Shown: positions 18,041 through 25,634 of the stretch, piece by piece
How positions within the stretch are numbered: position 1 is the first letter of the stretch
How the letters are laid out: each line of letters begins with the position of its first letter
DNA from: JBIKWM01 sp044356305
Lineage (GTDB): Bacteria; Bacteroidota; Bacteroidia; UBA10329
DNA: 61,249 nucleotides
Assembly (NCBI GenBank): GCA_044356305.1
Contig: JBIKWM010000018.1
Coordinates: 1 to 61,249 of the forward strand
Direction: 5' to 3'
Notes under the pieces: generated by a model
What the model saw: only the letters and a program-made list of their open reading frames with translations
What the model was told of the DNA's origin: nothing
Database searches by the model: none
Position numbers and translations under genes: made by a program

Positions 18041-18797
18041 CGGGCTGCGCCAGCACCTTTTCCCAGTTATAGCTGACGGCCGACAAAAATAGACCCTGTG
18101 CAGGGGCGCTCACGCCCGCCAGGCTGCGGTTTCCAGACACCAGTACCCCTCGGTAATCCTCCAGGGTCATGCGTCCGCGCGATATGTCGAGGTGTGTTCC
18201 CACAATGGCGCGTACCATGTTGCGCAAGAAGCGGTTGGCACTTATCGTGAACTCATAATGGTCTGCATATTCTTGCCAATGTGCCTCGGAAACGGTGCAG
18301 ATGTTGGTCTTGTTCGATGCCTGGCGCTTGCAGAAACACCCGAAATCGTGGGTGCCGGGAAGCATGGCGGCCGCCTCGTTCATCACTTCGAGCCTGATGG
18401 GATAGAACCATTCGGTGCGCACCTGATTGAAAAATGGGTCCTTGTATTTGCTGATGCGGTAGCTGTACGTGCGCAGTATGGCATCGAAACGGCTGTTGGC
18501 CCTATCATTCACCCTGAAAATGCGATAAACCACAATCGAGGGGCTCACCACACGATTGAGCCTGAACACGAGGTGATCAACGTCTTCTATCGGCCCTTCG
18601 AAGTTGAAGTGGGCAAAGTACTGCGATGCATGAACCCCCGCATCGGTACGGCCACAGCCACTCAACTTGATGGGTTGCCGCATCAATTGTGCCATGGCCT
18701 GCTGCAACTCGGCCTGAATGGTGACAATGGCGTTCTCCTGCCATTGCCAGCCGCTGTAGCCCGTGCCGTTATAGGCCAACTCAACAAAGTACCTCAT
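18033..18797 (-). CDS. truA: tRNA pseudouridine(38-40) synthase
   Basis: TruA isomerises uridines 38-40 in the anticodon arm. The 254 residues include LAYNGTGYSGWQWQ, the catalytic segment GCGRTDAGVHASQ (nucleophilic Asp) and RFLRNMVRAIVG. I set the start at the ATG at 18797, where the family N-terminus MRYFVELAYNG begins and which overlaps the SUI1 stop as ATGA. Confidence 0.95.
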   Translation of the reverse strand: MRYFVELAYNGTGYSGWQWQENAIVTIQAELQQAMAQLMRQPIKLSGCGRTDAGVHASQYFAHFNFEGPIEDVDHLVFRLNRVVSPSIVVYRIFRVNDRANSRFDAILRTYSYRISKYKDPFFNQVRTEWFYPIRLEVMNEAAAMLPGTHDFGCFCKRQASNKTNICTVSEAHWQEYADHYEFTISANRFLRNMVRAIVGTHLDISRGRMTLEDYRGVLVSGNRSLAGVSAPAQGLFLSAVSYNWEKVLAQPDE

Positions 18798-19156
18798 CCG
18801 CCCACCTGTTTGGCGCGGTGCCCCATTTCGGCAAGTAGTTTCAACACCTTGGCGCGTACATCGCCCTGAATCAATATCTCGCCATCCTTGTCGGTGCCGC
18901 CCACCCCGCACTTGGTGCGCATGGCCTTACCCAATCTGCTCAGTTCCTCTTCATCGCCCACGAAACCGGATATGAGCGTCACAGCCTTGCCTCCCCGGCC
19001 TTTCTTGTCGAGACTCACACGCAGGTTCTGGCGCTGTTCATCCTTCTTGACCGATTCTGTGTCCACGGGAATGTCCTGGCCTGCGGGCAGGTCGCCCATG
19101 TGTCGCATCAGGTCGGCAAGACTATCGAGGCCCAGTCCGGTCTTAGGCTTTCCCAT
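18794..19156 (-). CDS. Translation initiation factor, SUI1/YciH family
   Basis: A 120-residue eIF1/YciH-type protein with a Gly-rich N-terminal tail and the SUI1 fold (about 45-118: LRVSLDKKGRGGKAVTLISG, KCGVGGTDKDGEILIQGD). Bacterial members resemble the start-codon fidelity factor eIF1, but their role is not settled. The gene overlaps the DAG-kinase gene by 14 bp and truA by 4 bp, a tightly coupled arrangement. Confidence 0.92.
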   Translation of the reverse strand: MGKPKTGLGLDSLADLMRHMGDLPAGQDIPVDTESVKKDEQRQNLRVSLDKKGRGGKAVTLISGFVGDEEELSRLGKAMRTKCGVGGTDKDGEILIQGDVRAKVLKLLAEMGHRAKQVGG

Positions 19157-20033
19157 CAGGCACTATGACTTTTAGTGAAGCAGGTCTAATGGTTATGTCA
19201 ATCTCGAGGCCGAGATCATAAGGGTCGCCATCAAGGTGGGCCACTTCATTACGTTCCTGAATCACTTTCAATTCTTTGAATTTGAATGTCTTGATGTAAG
19301 GCGATTCATCTAATGTGCCTCTGAAAAGGCGGTAAATGAGTAGAAATACGTTGATGAATGGGAACCTGCGCAGGATCACAGCGTCCAATCGGCCATCATC
19401 GGGCACGGCCCTTGGCGCCACCAGCGCATCATTGCCATACTGCGAACTGTTGGAGAAACAGATGAGCATGGCAGTGCGCTTGATCCTGCGGCCATCGGCA
19501 TATAGAGTATACGCCTGTGCCCTGTATTCGCCCAATGATCGGATGATGAGGATGATGTACTTGAGCAGTCCGCGCAGCTTGGCCTTGTGGAACTTGTTGG
19601 CCACATACGCATCGAAGCCCACCCCGGCCACATTCATGAACGGTCTGCCGTTGGCCAGTCCGGTATCTATCACCCTATGATGTCCTCGGTTGAGCACCTC
19701 CACGGCTTTGCGCAGGTCCATGGGTATGCCCAATGATCGGCAAAGCCCGTTGCCCGACCCGGCAGGCAGTATGCCCATGCGCACATCAGTGCCCGCAAGA
19801 CCCTGCCCCACTTCGTTTATCGATCCGTCTCCGCCCACTATCACCACCACGTCAAAACCATCGTTCACGGCCTGACGGCTCAGCTCAATGGCGTGTCGGT
19901 GGGCCTTGGTGTAAGCTATTGTAAAGTCGTAGCGCTGACGGTCAATATGCTGCTCCACCATGCGTTGCGCACGTTTCTGCCGCCCCGTGCCCGACACCGG
20001 ATTCACAATAACCATCATCCGTTCCCGCTTCAT
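19143..20033 (-). CDS. Diacylglycerol/lipid kinase family protein
   Basis: A 296-residue DagK/YegS-type lipid kinase. The N-terminal ATP domain shows VNPVSGTGR and VGGDGSINEVGQGL (GGDG motif) plus LPAGSGNGL; the C-terminal beta domain continues to the end. It phosphorylates diacylglycerol or a related lipid at the cytosolic membrane face. The start is set at the ATG at 20033, because it forms an ATGA overlap with the LtaS-like stop; an ATG 4 codons upstream also exists. LtaS-type reactions release diacylglycerol, so this kinase could recycle it. Confidence 0.9.
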   Translation of the reverse strand: MKRERMMVIVNPVSGTGRQKRAQRMVEQHIDRQRYDFTIAYTKAHRHAIELSRQAVNDGFDVVVIVGGDGSINEVGQGLAGTDVRMGILPAGSGNGLCRSLGIPMDLRKAVEVLNRGHHRVIDTGLANGRPFMNVAGVGFDAYVANKFHKAKLRGLLKYIILIIRSLGEYRAQAYTLYADGRRIKRTAMLICFSNSSQYGNDALVAPRAVPDDGRLDAVILRRFPFINVFLLIYRLFRGTLDESPYIKTFKFKELKVIQERNEVAHLDGDPYDLGLEIDITIRPASLKVIVPDGKA

Positions 20034-21937
20034 GGTCTGTTCCATTTGTCAGGGGTCATTCGGTTCCGGTTCAGGGCCACGCTATACTGATAGGCCCATG
20101 CCTTTAGGCGCATCTCAAGTGCTGCGGCCCGTTCGGGTTCTTGGTGCAGTAGGTTGTCGCGCAGCAAGGTGTCGGCCCTATAGTCGTACAACGATACGGC
20201 CTTCTCGCCATCAAAGCGCAGCACACGGTCGCCTGCTATGATCTGGTGCGCACCGCTCAGGAACGACACTGCATCGCCATTGCCCGCCCCGAAAACGCTG
20301 CTTCCGAATGCGAACAAATCGCCCTCGTACCCCAACAGGTGTAGCACACTGGGCATAATGTCGGTCTGTTGCGCCACGCGTCCGGCATCGGCCTTCACTT
20401 TTATTTTGGGGTGATAAAAGAGGATGGGCACACGCAACGAGCCCACGCTGGTCTTGAACCTCGGGTCGGTCGATACGGAGGTGTGGTCGCTCGTGATCAC
20501 AAACAAGGTGTTATCGAACCACGGCTGTTTCCTCGCCTCAATGAAGAAATCGCGCAGGGCCATATCGGCATAGGAAATGGCGCGGTGAATGGGCAATGGG
20601 CCGCTGGTCACCCTTTCAGCATACTCTTCGGGCACCGAATATGGATGATGGCTCGATAGCGTGAACACCCCTGCCATGAATGGCCTGTTGGCATATTTGT
20701 TCAGGTCGCGGGCCATGAACCTTAGGAAATGATGGTCGTAAATGCCCCAGGTGCCATCGTAGTGGGAGGCATCTGGATATTCATTGCGCCCCACATAGCG
20801 GTCAAATCCCGCTTGACGGCAATAGGTGTCGAAACCCATTGTGCCATTATTGCCCCCGTGGTAAAATGCTGTGGCATAGCCCATCTCTTCGGTGGCTGTG
20901 GCCAGGCTCTGGTATGCGTTGACCGAAAATGGCGAGGTGATGAATGGGTCGAACATCCACGTTGGGGTCGATGACAGCACAGCAGGTATGCCCTCAATGC
21001 TGCGATGCCCATCAGCAAAACCCTCACGGAAAAAGGTGCCTTCAGCCGAAAGCGAGTCAAGAAACGGTGTATAACCCACGGCCCTTCCATTCTGCGACCT
21101 CATATAGTCGCATCCTACGCTTTCCATGATAATCACCACCACATTGTGCCCCTTTAGTCGGGCAAAGGCACTGTCGCGCGGCAGGGCCTGAATCGGCTGC
21201 CAAAGGGCATCAGCGTCCTTTTGGGTGATGAACTCAGGGGTCGGAAGTTTCTCTTTTCCCAAGGTCTTGAACACAGTGAACGGGGTGTTCAGGATCAACA
21301 AGGCAAGATGAGGATCGGCATCAGTACCGGCATCCTGGATCATGAGCGGGATGCGCCGGGTACCACCGCGCATGGCAAGTACAATCAAAGCCACAAACAT
21401 CAGCCGCAATGCCCACTCAGCAGGCTTGCGTAGCCACCGCATGTCAGCATCGGATGCCACAAAGCGGTCATAGGCATATATTGTGAGCCATGACAGCAGT
21501 ACCCATTCAATGAGCAGGTGCCAGAAATCGCGTATCAGTTTGGGCAGTATGTTCCAAACATCGTTGCTGATGAAAACGAACTCGAAAAGGTCTGAGGTGC
21601 TTCTGCGGTCGGTGAACTTATAGAACTCAGCATCAATGAAGTTTAACAACGTCATGAGCGTCAACGAGAGGAGGAATAATGCCCGCCCGATGCGGAATTG
21701 CCGTATCTGCCAATCGCCACCCGACACCATTCCTATCAACAGGAACGGACACAGACCATAGGCCACGGCCACCAGATCGAAACGGATACCGAAGAGACAG
21801 GCCTCCAGTAGTTCCACCATCGGAACCGATGCATACACAGTAAGGCTGTTAAGCAGAAAGGCGAGGCGGCTAAGTGTCAGCGCAACCAGAGCTATGGCGA
21901 TTGCAATAAGTAACCTCCGCCAAAAGGCAGTATCCAT
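20030..21937 (-). CDS. LTA synthase/sulfatase-family membrane protein
   Basis: A 635-residue member of the LtaS/phosphoglycerol-transferase group. Five membrane helices occupy about 1-200. The extracytoplasmic sulfatase-fold domain (about 265-560) shows VVVIIMESVGCDY (metal Glu), HRSIEGIPAVLSS (predicted Ser/Thr nucleophile zone), FMAGVFTLSSHHPY and ITSDHTS (metal Asp-His). Bacteroidota lack lipoteichoic acid, so it more likely moves phosphoglycerol or phosphoethanolamine onto a surface lipid or glycan. It heads the operon with the DAG kinase. Confidence 0.88.
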   Translation of the reverse strand: MDTAFWRRLLIAIAIALVALTLSRLAFLLNSLTVYASVPMVELLEACLFGIRFDLVAVAYGLCPFLLIGMVSGGDWQIRQFRIGRALFLLSLTLMTLLNFIDAEFYKFTDRRSTSDLFEFVFISNDVWNILPKLIRDFWHLLIEWVLLSWLTIYAYDRFVASDADMRWLRKPAEWALRLMFVALIVLAMRGGTRRIPLMIQDAGTDADPHLALLILNTPFTVFKTLGKEKLPTPEFITQKDADALWQPIQALPRDSAFARLKGHNVVVIIMESVGCDYMRSQNGRAVGYTPFLDSLSAEGTFFREGFADGHRSIEGIPAVLSSTPTWMFDPFITSPFSVNAYQSLATATEEMGYATAFYHGGNNGTMGFDTYCRQAGFDRYVGRNEYPDASHYDGTWGIYDHHFLRFMARDLNKYANRPFMAGVFTLSSHHPYSVPEEYAERVTSGPLPIHRAISYADMALRDFFIEARKQPWFDNTLFVITSDHTSVSTDPRFKTSVGSLRVPILFYHPKIKVKADAGRVAQQTDIMPSVLHLLGYEGDLFAFGSSVFGAGNGDAVSFLSGAHQIIAGDRVLRFDGEKAVSLYDYRADTLLRDNLLHQEPERAAALEMRLKAWAYQYSVALNRNRMTPDKWNRP

Positions 21938-21958
21938 GTCAACTAAGCCTTGGGGGCA

Positions 21959-22480
21959 TCAATCGATGCGGTCGGCAAAGATGACACAATCCGGATAGTA
22001 CGGAATGGTGCCGCCTAACTTCACATTGTAGTGCATGGTGAGGCGGCCTGTTGAATCGATATAGGCCACCCCTGTAAATGACATCGGTAGTCCTCCCACC
22101 AGGATGTCCTGCAACGGAATGGTGAGTTTGTCGCGATTGACAAGGGCCTTGATGGCCACGCTGTCGCGACCGAAGTTGTAAATGATCACATCATCATTCT
22201 GCTCGCGCAGGTCATCTTCAGAGATTGTGAAGAAGCGGACTTGTGTCGTGTCGACATTAGGAAGGCTATCTGGCCAGCAGATGTTCAATGTTCTATAAAC
22301 ACCGAGGAACTTATCGCGGGCGTTGATGCACGAACCGTCATCGCGTACCGCATCGGCATTGTAGTTGTCGGCCGTGCGGTCAGTGCAGCCCAGTTCCTCA
22401 TCGCACGCGGTGAACAGCGGACTCAAGGCCACCAGAATGATGATCCACAGTCTGCCGAGGTCTGATCTGGTATTTCTCAT
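21959..22480 (-). CDS. Small lipoprotein, GCTD module + KFLG domain (paralogue 1)
   Basis: A 173-residue predicted lipoprotein: hydrophobic leader with lipobox LFTAC (Cys26), an acidic DEE after the Cys as in Bacteroidota surface-export signals, then GCTDRTADNYNADAVRDDGS (a Ca-loop-like repeat unit found in many secreted Bacteroidota proteins), then a beta-rich domain opening with ARDKFLGVY. It belongs to a run of five paralogues. Function unknown; surface exposure is inferred. Confidence 0.75.
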   Translation of the reverse strand: MRNTRSDLGRLWIIILVALSPLFTACDEELGCTDRTADNYNADAVRDDGSCINARDKFLGVYRTLNICWPDSLPNVDTTQVRFFTISEDDLREQNDDVIIYNFGRDSVAIKALVNRDKLTIPLQDILVGGLPMSFTGVAYIDSTGRLTMHYNVKLGGTIPYYPDCVIFADRID

Positions 22481-22499
22481 TTCTCTTATGTCAGATCAA

Positions 22500-23177
22500 T
22501 CAATACTCGCAATCGCATCCTGCCTCTACGAGGCTACCTCTGAAACTGTCCCACGATTGCCCACCTTGACGGGGGTCACCGTTGCAGACTCTGTCAGAAT
22601 AGTCGTAGAGGTGAACATTGGAGCAGTCGCAGCACGGATTCTTCATCCCTAGGATATGGATCAAATCGGTATCATTCGGGGTGACGTTGATATCAGGACT
22701 CAGGAATACCCGGGTAATGTGAAGGTCGATGACCCTACCACTGATGTGTCCATTGCCGAAATAGACGATGTCGCCTAGGGTCTGATTCGGAAAATCAACA
22801 TCAAACTTCGACACCACAACTCCGGTCAACGGAAACTGTGTGCCCTCCACATTGCTGAATCCGAAAATCAGCTCGGGTTCAGGTCTGGTGGTACTATCGA
22901 CATTAATTGTGATATCCTCCAATGAAAAATCCATGGAATCATTGGGCTGAATACCCCCGCTCGGATCCCCTTTATCCATCTCACCGTTGCAGTCATAATC
23001 GCCAAGGAACTTGGCCCGCATCGGTACGCAGGTGTCATCGTCCTCCTCTGCCTCAGCATTGTAATTATCAGAATTAATGTCGGTACAGCCGCGCTTCGAT
23101 TCGCAACCGGTCTGCACAACAGGCAACGACCCCACCAGCATTGCTGTCATCATCAGGGTCTTGGTTCCCTTCCGCAT
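22500..23177 (-). CDS. Small lipoprotein, GCTD module + KFLG domain (paralogue 2)
   Basis: A 225-residue family member with lipobox-like VVQTGC, module GCTDINSDNYNAEAEEDDDT and the domain start MRAKFLGDYDC. It is longer than its neighbours and ends in a Cys-rich tail (CCDCSNVHLYDYSDRVC, CDCEY), absent from the other copies. Twenty bp separate it from paralogue 1. Function unknown. Confidence 0.72.
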   Translation of the reverse strand: MRKGTKTLMMTAMLVGSLPVVQTGCESKRGCTDINSDNYNAEAEEDDDTCVPMRAKFLGDYDCNGEMDKGDPSGGIQPNDSMDFSLEDITINVDSTTRPEPELIFGFSNVEGTQFPLTGVVVSKFDVDFPNQTLGDIVYFGNGHISGRVIDLHITRVFLSPDINVTPNDTDLIHILGMKNPCCDCSNVHLYDYSDRVCNGDPRQGGQSWDSFRGSLVEAGCDCEY

Positions 23178-23256
23178 GTGGCTTTTATTTATAGGTTGGG
23201 AAAAAGGTGGGTGAAGTTAACATTAAATCAATACTTGCAACGCTCTTGTTCACAGA

Positions 23257-23712
23257 TTATTGAACCTGGGTCATCCGGTCAAAGCAATACCACTCAGAAA
23301 AGGTGCCGGACCCGGAGTAGGTTATCTTGTAGCTCAGTTCCAACTGACCATCGCCTGTCACCTTGCCTGCACCTTCTATATATATGAACGGGCTGAGGGT
23401 ATCGGAGAAGGATATGTTGTCATCGCTGATGTGGGCGCGCACATTGAAATTGCCGTTCACATCAGTGAGCAGCACCTCAAATGGATTGTTGAGATTGCGC
23501 TCGATGCTGCGGTAGAAGTTGGCGCTGTCGCAGTCTGATTCAACATCCCACAGCCCAAGGAACTTCATGTTCACAGGTATGCACGACCCATCGTCACTAA
23601 AAGCATCGGGATCGTAATTGGGAGAGGAAAAATCGGTACATCCCGATTTCTTGGAGCATGCCGCCACGGACAATACCATGAAAGCCAATAGAAGGTACAG
23701 CTTCACGTTCAA
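23257..23712 (-). CDS. Small lipoprotein, GCTD module + KFLG domain (paralogue 3)
   Basis: At 151 residues this is the shortest copy. Lipobox SVAAC is followed by SKKSGCTDFSSPNYDPDAF.SDDGSC and VNMKFLGLWDVESDC. The C-terminal domain keeps the pattern of alternating strands ending in a Cys (EWYCFD). Lys residues replace the acidic patch after the lipid Cys, so surface export is less certain than for paralogue 1. Confidence 0.72.
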   Translation of the reverse strand: MNVKLYLLLAFMVLSVAACSKKSGCTDFSSPNYDPDAFSDDGSCIPVNMKFLGLWDVESDCDSANFYRSIERNLNNPFEVLLTDVNGNFNVRAHISDDNISFSDTLSPFIYIEGAGKVTGDGQLELSYKITYSGSGTFSEWYCFDRMTQVQ

Positions 23713-23769
23713 AGTAAATCAGGATTCAACAGCGACCTGCAACGCCATCAGAGACGGAAAGGTTGCTTT

Positions 23770-24300
23770 TCAGTTGCGTTTCCGAAGATAATAGTCGGTC
23801 GTACCAGTATACGAATAGTTGGGAATGGACCAGGTGAAATTCAACCGAATCGACATGTCCGCTGTGTCTGTCCCATCAGGAAATTCAGTTGTGTACCATA
23901 GACCTGTACCATAGGTCTGCATTGAATCCATCACAGTCTGAGCGAGCATTTCAAGGTCGAAACGATTGACTGAACCTTCAAACACCCATCGGCCGTCCAC
24001 ATTGGCCTTGAAATCCAATAAATCTGTGTTGGCCTCTGTGATGTGCATCCAACCAATGGTATCAATGGTGTCCACCAGCACAGTTCCGTTGAGATTGTAA
24101 GTGCCGATGGTCTTTGAGTAATAATCAAAGTATCCTATCAGCTTCTCGCGTGCAGGGATGCAGGATCCGTCTTCCTTGTCAACGGTAGGGTCGAAGTTGT
24201 CGGCAGTGCTGTCCATGCAACCGTGGGTCTCATCGCAGCCGGTTGAGCCAATTGCGAGGGTCGCGATGAACAGGGCAGTGATACGGAGTATTGACTTCAT
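23770..24300 (-). CDS. Small lipoprotein, GCMD module + KLIG domain (paralogue 4)
   Basis: The 176-residue protein starts at the ATG at 24300, where a signal peptide (MKSILRITALFIATLAIG) with lipobox GSTGC begins; the open frame extends far upstream but without coding character. GCMDSTADNFDPTVDKEDGS precedes AREKLIGYFDYYSK. It is the most diverged copy in the domain start (KLIG for KFLG). Function unknown. Confidence 0.72.
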   Translation of the reverse strand: MKSILRITALFIATLAIGSTGCDETHGCMDSTADNFDPTVDKEDGSCIPAREKLIGYFDYYSKTIGTYNLNGTVLVDTIDTIGWMHITEANTDLLDFKANVDGRWVFEGSVNRFDLEMLAQTVMDSMQTYGTGLWYTTEFPDGTDTADMSIRLNFTWSIPNYSYTGTTDYYLRKRN

Positions 24301-24360
24301 GGTGTTGAAAGCTTGTGTGCCAAAAGTACACGAAGGCGGATATGCAAAGTGTGGAACAGC

Positions 24361-24368
24361 TATTTTTG
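24361..24368 (+). promoter_or_regulatory. -7 element TATTTTTG
   Basis: This matches TAnnTTTG and lies 34 nt before the ATG at 24403, giving a leader of roughly 28-30 nt. It also lies in the divergent gap with paralogue 4. Confidence 0.5.
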
Positions 24369-24402
24369 CGGCATCTAACCGACCACAAACCTTAAACACG
24401 AC

Positions 24403-24828
24403 ATGAAAAAGACCCTCATCGCTGCAACGTTCGCTGGCATTGCGTTCACTGTGGCCTGTGGCCCAAAAGGCCCGACCCCCGAAGAGCTGGCTGCACAGGA
24501 GAAAGCCCGTCAGGACAGCATCGCTGCAGTGCAGATGGCCCGCGAGGACAGCATAAAAGCCGCGCTTGAGGCTGAAGCTGCTGCCAAAGCCGCTGCCGCC
24601 TATGCTGCCGGTGCCAATGCCGCCAACAAGGCGAACGAGAAAGCTGAGGCTGCCAAGCCGGCTGAGCCTGCAACTTCCGGTAAGACCGGTAACCCGATAA
24701 CCGATAAGGCTAATGCTGCTCAGCAACCTGCAAAGAATCCTATAGAGGCGAAACAGCAGAAGGCCGAACAGGAAAAGACCAATGCGGTTAATCCAATAGA
24801 TGCAAAGAAGCAGAAGGCTAAGCAGTGA
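24403..24828 (+). CDS. Ala/Lys-rich lipoprotein
   Basis: A 141-residue predicted lipoprotein: leader MKKTLIAATFAGIAFTVAC with lipobox FTVAC, then a highly charged, Ala-rich stretch (about 28-90) likely to form a helix or coiled coil, and a repeated C-terminal phrase (NPIEAKQQKAEQ, NPIDAKKQKAKQ). Low complexity prevents family assignment. It interrupts the run of minus-strand paralogues in the opposite orientation and has its own promoter and terminator. Confidence 0.72.
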   Translation: MKKTLIAATFAGIAFTVACGPKGPTPEELAAQEKARQDSIAAVQMAREDSIKAALEAEAAAKAAAAYAAGANAANKANEKAEAAKPAEPATSGKTGNPITDKANAAQQPAKNPIEAKQQKAEQEKTNAVNPIDAKKQKAKQ

Positions 24829-24851
24829 TTTATCGATAATTCATTGATAGG

Positions 24852-24881
24852 AAAGGCCGGGCTGAGAAGCCCGGCCTTTTC
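24852..24881 (+). terminator. Rho-independent terminator
   Basis: AAAGGCCGGGC (24852-24862) pairs perfectly with GCCCGGCCTTT (24869-24879) around TGAGAA and is followed by T-rich CATTT pentamers (24881-24900). It ends the Ala-rich lipoprotein transcript. Confidence 0.8.
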
Positions 24882-24976
24882 ATTTCATTTCATTTCATCT
24901 CGTTCTGAGTATGAAGCTGTCTTGATACATATATCACAAAGGGTCACAAACAGCCGAACTTTTCTAAATATCCCGC

Positions 24977-25005
24977 AAAAAAGAAAGGCGCCATTAGGCG
25001 CCTTT
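24977..25005 (-). terminator. Rho-independent terminator of the EGF lipoprotein
   Basis: On the minus strand AAAGGCGCC (25005-24997) pairs with GGCGCCTTT (24992-24984) around TAAT, followed by CTTTTTTG. It lies 22 bp past the stop of the gene at 25028. Confidence 0.8.
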
Positions 25006-25027
25006 CGATTAATTAAAAGGCAATGAA

Positions 25028-25528
25028 TTATTGCTTGGTGCAGGTCATGGTGCAAGTGTCAGAAACACCACCGGAAGAGATGGTGTAAGTGATGGTGAGG
25101 ATGTTACCGCTAATCTGGCCGGAACCTTGAACAGTAGCAGAGGCACCACTGATGGTAACGGTCTGATTCGCGATGGTCACCGAGGTGCCGTTTGCATCAA
25201 CTGTTGCGGCAACACTGACGCTGTAGTCACCGAAGTTGGTGATCACAATGTTAGAAACACTTACGCTTGAAGTGTTCACATCGCTATTGTAACTGTAATT
25301 ACCGCTATTGCAAGCCTCATTTACGCTAAATGATCCAAGGAACTTGGCGCGTTGTTCGGTCTGGCAGGTAGTGCCTTCGTAGCCATCAGCACAAACGCAA
25401 TCGCCATCAACGCATTCGCCACCATTATCGCAAGTGACATCTTTGCATGGATCGGTGGTGCAGCTGCTGAAAGTGAAAGCAACCACAGCAAGGCCGGCCA
25501 TCAGAGTAGAGAGGAATGACTTTTTCAT
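25028..25528 (-). CDS. Small lipoprotein, EGF-like module + KFLG domain (paralogue 5)
   Basis: A 166-residue lipoprotein with lipobox FTFSSC, then an EGF-like module with six Cys (CKDVTCDNGGECVDGDC, CADGYEGTTC) in place of the GCTD unit, then RAKFLGSFSVNEAC and the same beta-rich C-terminal domain ending in TCTMTC. The swap of N-terminal module with retention of the C-terminal domain shows modular shuffling within the family. Binding function is plausible but unproven. Confidence 0.75.
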   Translation of the reverse strand: MKKSFLSTLMAGLAVVAFTFSSCTTDPCKDVTCDNGGECVDGDCVCADGYEGTTCQTEQRAKFLGSFSVNEACNSGNYSYNSDVNTSSVSVSNIVITNFGDYSVSVAATVDANGTSVTIANQTVTISGASATVQGSGQISGNILTITYTISSGGVSDTCTMTCTKQ

Positions 25529-25634
25529 GTTGAGAAGTTTGGTTAGGTTTGGTTAGTCTGGCTGCAAAAGTAGAAAAATGACAATACCAAACACGGCCCG
25601 AAAAAAAATGAGCGGAGGCAATGTACTTTGCGCC

